In this document: piece after piece, positions 62,506 through 64,000 of the stretch
Numbering within the stretch: the stretch's first letter is position 1
Layout of the letters: each line of letters begins with the position of its first letter
Origin: QWPN01 sp044238145
GTDB lineage: Bacteria; Planctomycetota; Planctomycetia; Pirellulales; UBA1268
Direction: 5' to 3'
Length of the DNA stretch: 64,000 nt
Assembly (NCBI GenBank): GCA_044238145.1
Contig: JBIIDT010000003.1
Coordinates: 16,255 to 80,254 of the forward strand
Translations under genes and position numbers: made by a program
Notes under the pieces: generated by a model
The model's database searches: none
The model's input: the letters and a program-made list of their open reading frames with translations, nothing else
What the model was told of the DNA's origin: nothing

Positions 62506-63552
62506 CTAATGATGGTGCGAGTGGTAGTGCCGCTCGTCGAAGTCGAGCCACCACCAGCCGTCATCCCACTCGAGCGAGACCCGCCGCCAGCCGAGCGGCA
62601 CCTGCGGGTACGGGTAGAACGGGCCGATGTAGGGCCAGGCGGTCGGCGAGTACTGCGTCGGATACTGCAGGGCCGCGTAGTTGGGGTAGGCCGCGTAGCT
62701 CGGCCAGGCGTAGTTGGGCATGTTCGGCCCATCGCCCCGCATCGGCACCGGCGGCATTCCGACGCCCGTGCCACCCATCGGCATCGGGCCGCCCGCGACC
62801 GGCCCCTGCGGCATTCCCGGAGGACCGCCGACCGGGCCGCCGGCGTAGCCGCCGTCGCTGTACTGCATCGTGCCGGGCACGATCTGGCCGTCCTGCAGGC
62901 CGCCCGGAGGCAGCATCATCGGCTCACCCATTCCTGCGGGACGCACCGCCGAACGGGAGCGGCTCGCCTGGCCGGCGGCGGGCCGCATCGGCTGGCCGCC
63001 CCTGGGGGGCAGATACTGCGGCGAGCGCGGCTGCGGCGCTCCCGCCCGCTGCCGGCTGGGCACGGTGCCGGCCACCAGCTGAACCTCGGGCTGCAGCGCC
63101 CCGTCCTGGGCGGGCTTCGCGGGGAACAGGCCGCCGGCGATGAACGCGAACGGGTTGAGCTGCGGCTTCTTGGCGGCGTCGGCCACGGGCGCGACGGGCT
63201 CCGGCTGCGGGGCGGGCACGCCGGCCATGCCCCAGGCCGAGGCCGGCACGCCCAGCGGCACCTGCGGCTGCTCCGCCGGGCCATCGACCACGAGCCGGTT
63301 CACGACCCGCTCGACCCCGGGCGTGGTCTCGGCGATGCCGACGGCCGCCGCCAGCTGCTTCTCGTCCGAGACGGTCCCTTCGAGCCACACCGTGCCCGAC
63401 TTCGCCCTCACGTTGACGCGGTAGCCGACGAGGGCGCCGGAGTCGCGGAGCTTGGTGGCGACGCCGGCCGCCAGGTCTCCGGCCCATGCCGGAACCGCCA
63501 GCAGCGACGACACGACGACGGCCGTCAGAAACGTGGATCTCGAGATGGACAT
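62506..63552 (-). CDS. Exported BON-domain protein with Pro/Gly/Met-rich region
   Basis: 348 residues. It has a signal peptide (STFLTAVVVSSLLAVPAWA), one BON domain (about 27-92: AAGVATKLRDSGALVGYRVN, SGTVWLEGTVSDEKQLAAAV, VERVVNRLVV), then a long low-complexity region rich in Pro, Gly, Met and Gln, a Tyr/Pro-rich segment, and a C-terminal end WDDGWWWLDFDERHYHSHHH with clustered Trp and His. BON domains bind membranes or polymers in the periplasm. AAGGAG eight bases before ATG 63552 sets the start. A terminator follows. Confidence 0.8.
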   Translation of the reverse strand: MSISRSTFLTAVVVSSLLAVPAWAGDLAAGVATKLRDSGALVGYRVNVRAKSGTVWLEGTVSDEKQLAAAVGIAETTPGVERVVNRLVVDGPAEQPQVPLGVPASAWGMAGVPAPQPEPVAPVADAAKKPQLNPFAFIAGGLFPAKPAQDGALQPEVQLVAGTVPSRQRAGAPQPRSPQYLPPRGGQPMRPAAGQASRSRSAVRPAGMGEPMMLPPGGLQDGQIVPGTMQYSDGGYAGGPVGGPPGMPQGPVAGGPMPMGGTGVGMPPVPMRGDGPNMPNYAWPSYAAYPNYAALQYPTQYSPTAWPYIGPFYPYPQVPLGWRRVSLEWDDGWWWLDFDERHYHSHHH

Positions 63553-63737
63553 GCTTGTGACTCCTTGGATCGAACCCGGCGCCGCCGCGGCGGCTGGATC
63601 GCCAACGCGGAGCGGGCCGCACCGGCATCCGGTCAGTTCTTCGGCTGCGGGTCGTGCCGGAAAGGAGTTTTTTTCCGATTCGTCCGGCGGCCGCGGGCAA
63701 CGCGACAGGCAGGGCAAACCGGGCAAGTCGGGCGACT
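63553..63737. other. Leader of the BON-domain gene
   Basis: 185 bases between the BON-domain gene and the partial membrane-protein gene. It holds the AAGGAG ribosome-binding site. No other feature is supported. Confidence 0.4.
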
Positions 63738-64000
63738 TCAGCCTCGCGGCGAGACGTCGACGACCGCGATCATCGTCATCGCGGCGAGCGTGACCGCGCA
63801 GGCGGCGGTGGTGTCGGGCCCGAACGGGATCGCGACGCCGCACAGGCCGCCGATCGTCGCCAGCGCCGCCAGGCACAGCCACTGCCCCTGCCGCTCGCGG
63901 GGCGTGCCCTCCGCGAGCCGGGCGAGGCCGGCGGCCGCCAGGCCGAGGATCTGCACGACGCCGAAGGCGCACAGGACGGGGCTCAGGGCGACGGCAAACA
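63738..64000 (-). CDS. Integral membrane protein, 5' part outside window
   Basis: The frame is open from base 63999 down to the stop at 63738, giving at least 87 residues: FAVALSPVLCAFGVVQILGL, a polar loop (EGTPRERQGQWL), and two further hydrophobic helices ending in MTMIAVVDVSPRG. It probably continues beyond the window; a GTG at 63956 is possible but would cut the first helix. Family not recognised. Confidence 0.55.
   Translation of the reverse strand, partial: FAVALSPVLCAFGVVQILGLAAAGLARLAEGTPRERQGQWLCLAALATIGGLCGVAIPFGPDTTAACAVTLAAMTMIAVVDVSPRG

Overview
The window looks like chromosomal DNA of a planctomycete, most likely near the Pirellulales. Base composition is very GC-rich by eye. 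Several families typical of the phylum are present: a DUF1501 protein followed by a DUF1549/DUF1553 (PSD1) cytochrome-type protein and a cytochrome/WD40 protein; a formylglycine-generating-enzyme-like protein with an N-terminal LEPR-type motif; a PEP-CTERM protein; an STN/secretin-N-type exported protein; HTH-receiver hybrids; and a hopanoid pathway. No phage, CRISPR array, rRNA or complete insertion sequence was seen. One tRNA-Val(CAC) is present.

Layout. 1-3.8 kb: 3' part of guaA, then an OmpR-type response regulator and its histidine kinase. 3.8-22.5 kb is mostly isoprenoid: a probable hpnG phosphorylase, the hpnC-hpnD-hpnE operon (squalene synthesis), ispH, and shc-hpnH (squalene-hopene cyclase and adenosylhopane synthase). 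Further on come a chorismate-lyase-like protein, a DUF116-polyprenyl-diphosphate-synthase fusion and a HemN-like radical SAM protein. Between these lie ettA, a rhodanese-sufE pair, a ROK kinase and a small two-component pair. IspH, HpnH and the HemN-like protein are all Fe-S enzymes, so the nearby sulfur-transfer genes fit the setting.

22.6-31.3 kb: SPFH/NfeD pair, a TIM-barrel isomerase, queuosine genes (queF, queC, queE), a TetR regulator, a DMT-like membrane protein with a GT9 glycosyltransferase, and an exported STN-domain protein. 31.4-41.1 kb: a trypsin/multi-PDZ protease, a degenerate protease relative, and the DUF1501-PSD1-cytochrome/WD40 operon. 41.1-46.6 kb: an ABC exporter (ATPase and FtsX permease), an acyl-CoA thioesterase, rpsR and a glycine-rich RRM protein.

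46.9-51.8 kb is an aminotransferase-glcD-glcE-glcF operon that would oxidise glycolate to glyoxylate and transaminate it to glycine. 51.9-57.5 kb: a 48-residue six-cysteine protein, the tandem FGE-like protein, a second RRM protein followed by a DEAD-box helicase (a cold-shock-like pair), a fatty-acid-hydroxylase-like membrane protein and a PEP-CTERM protein. 57.8-64 kb: tRNA-Val, two Tat translocase subunits, an ExbB-ExbD operon with a TonB-like terpene-cyclase-fold protein, a small exported protein, a BON-domain protein and a membrane protein cut by the window edge.

The main unexpected structure is a dispersed element of 130-168 bp with 15-21 bp terminal inverted repeats. It occurs at 8852-9019, 25183-25312 (opposite orientation) and 35981-36120. 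The third copy lies exactly where the PSD1 gene begins and appears to supply its start codon. Other points of interest are the DUF116-prenyl-synthase fusion, the ExbBD-linked cyclase-fold protein, the small zinc-ribbon-like gene and structured leaders before the RRM genes.
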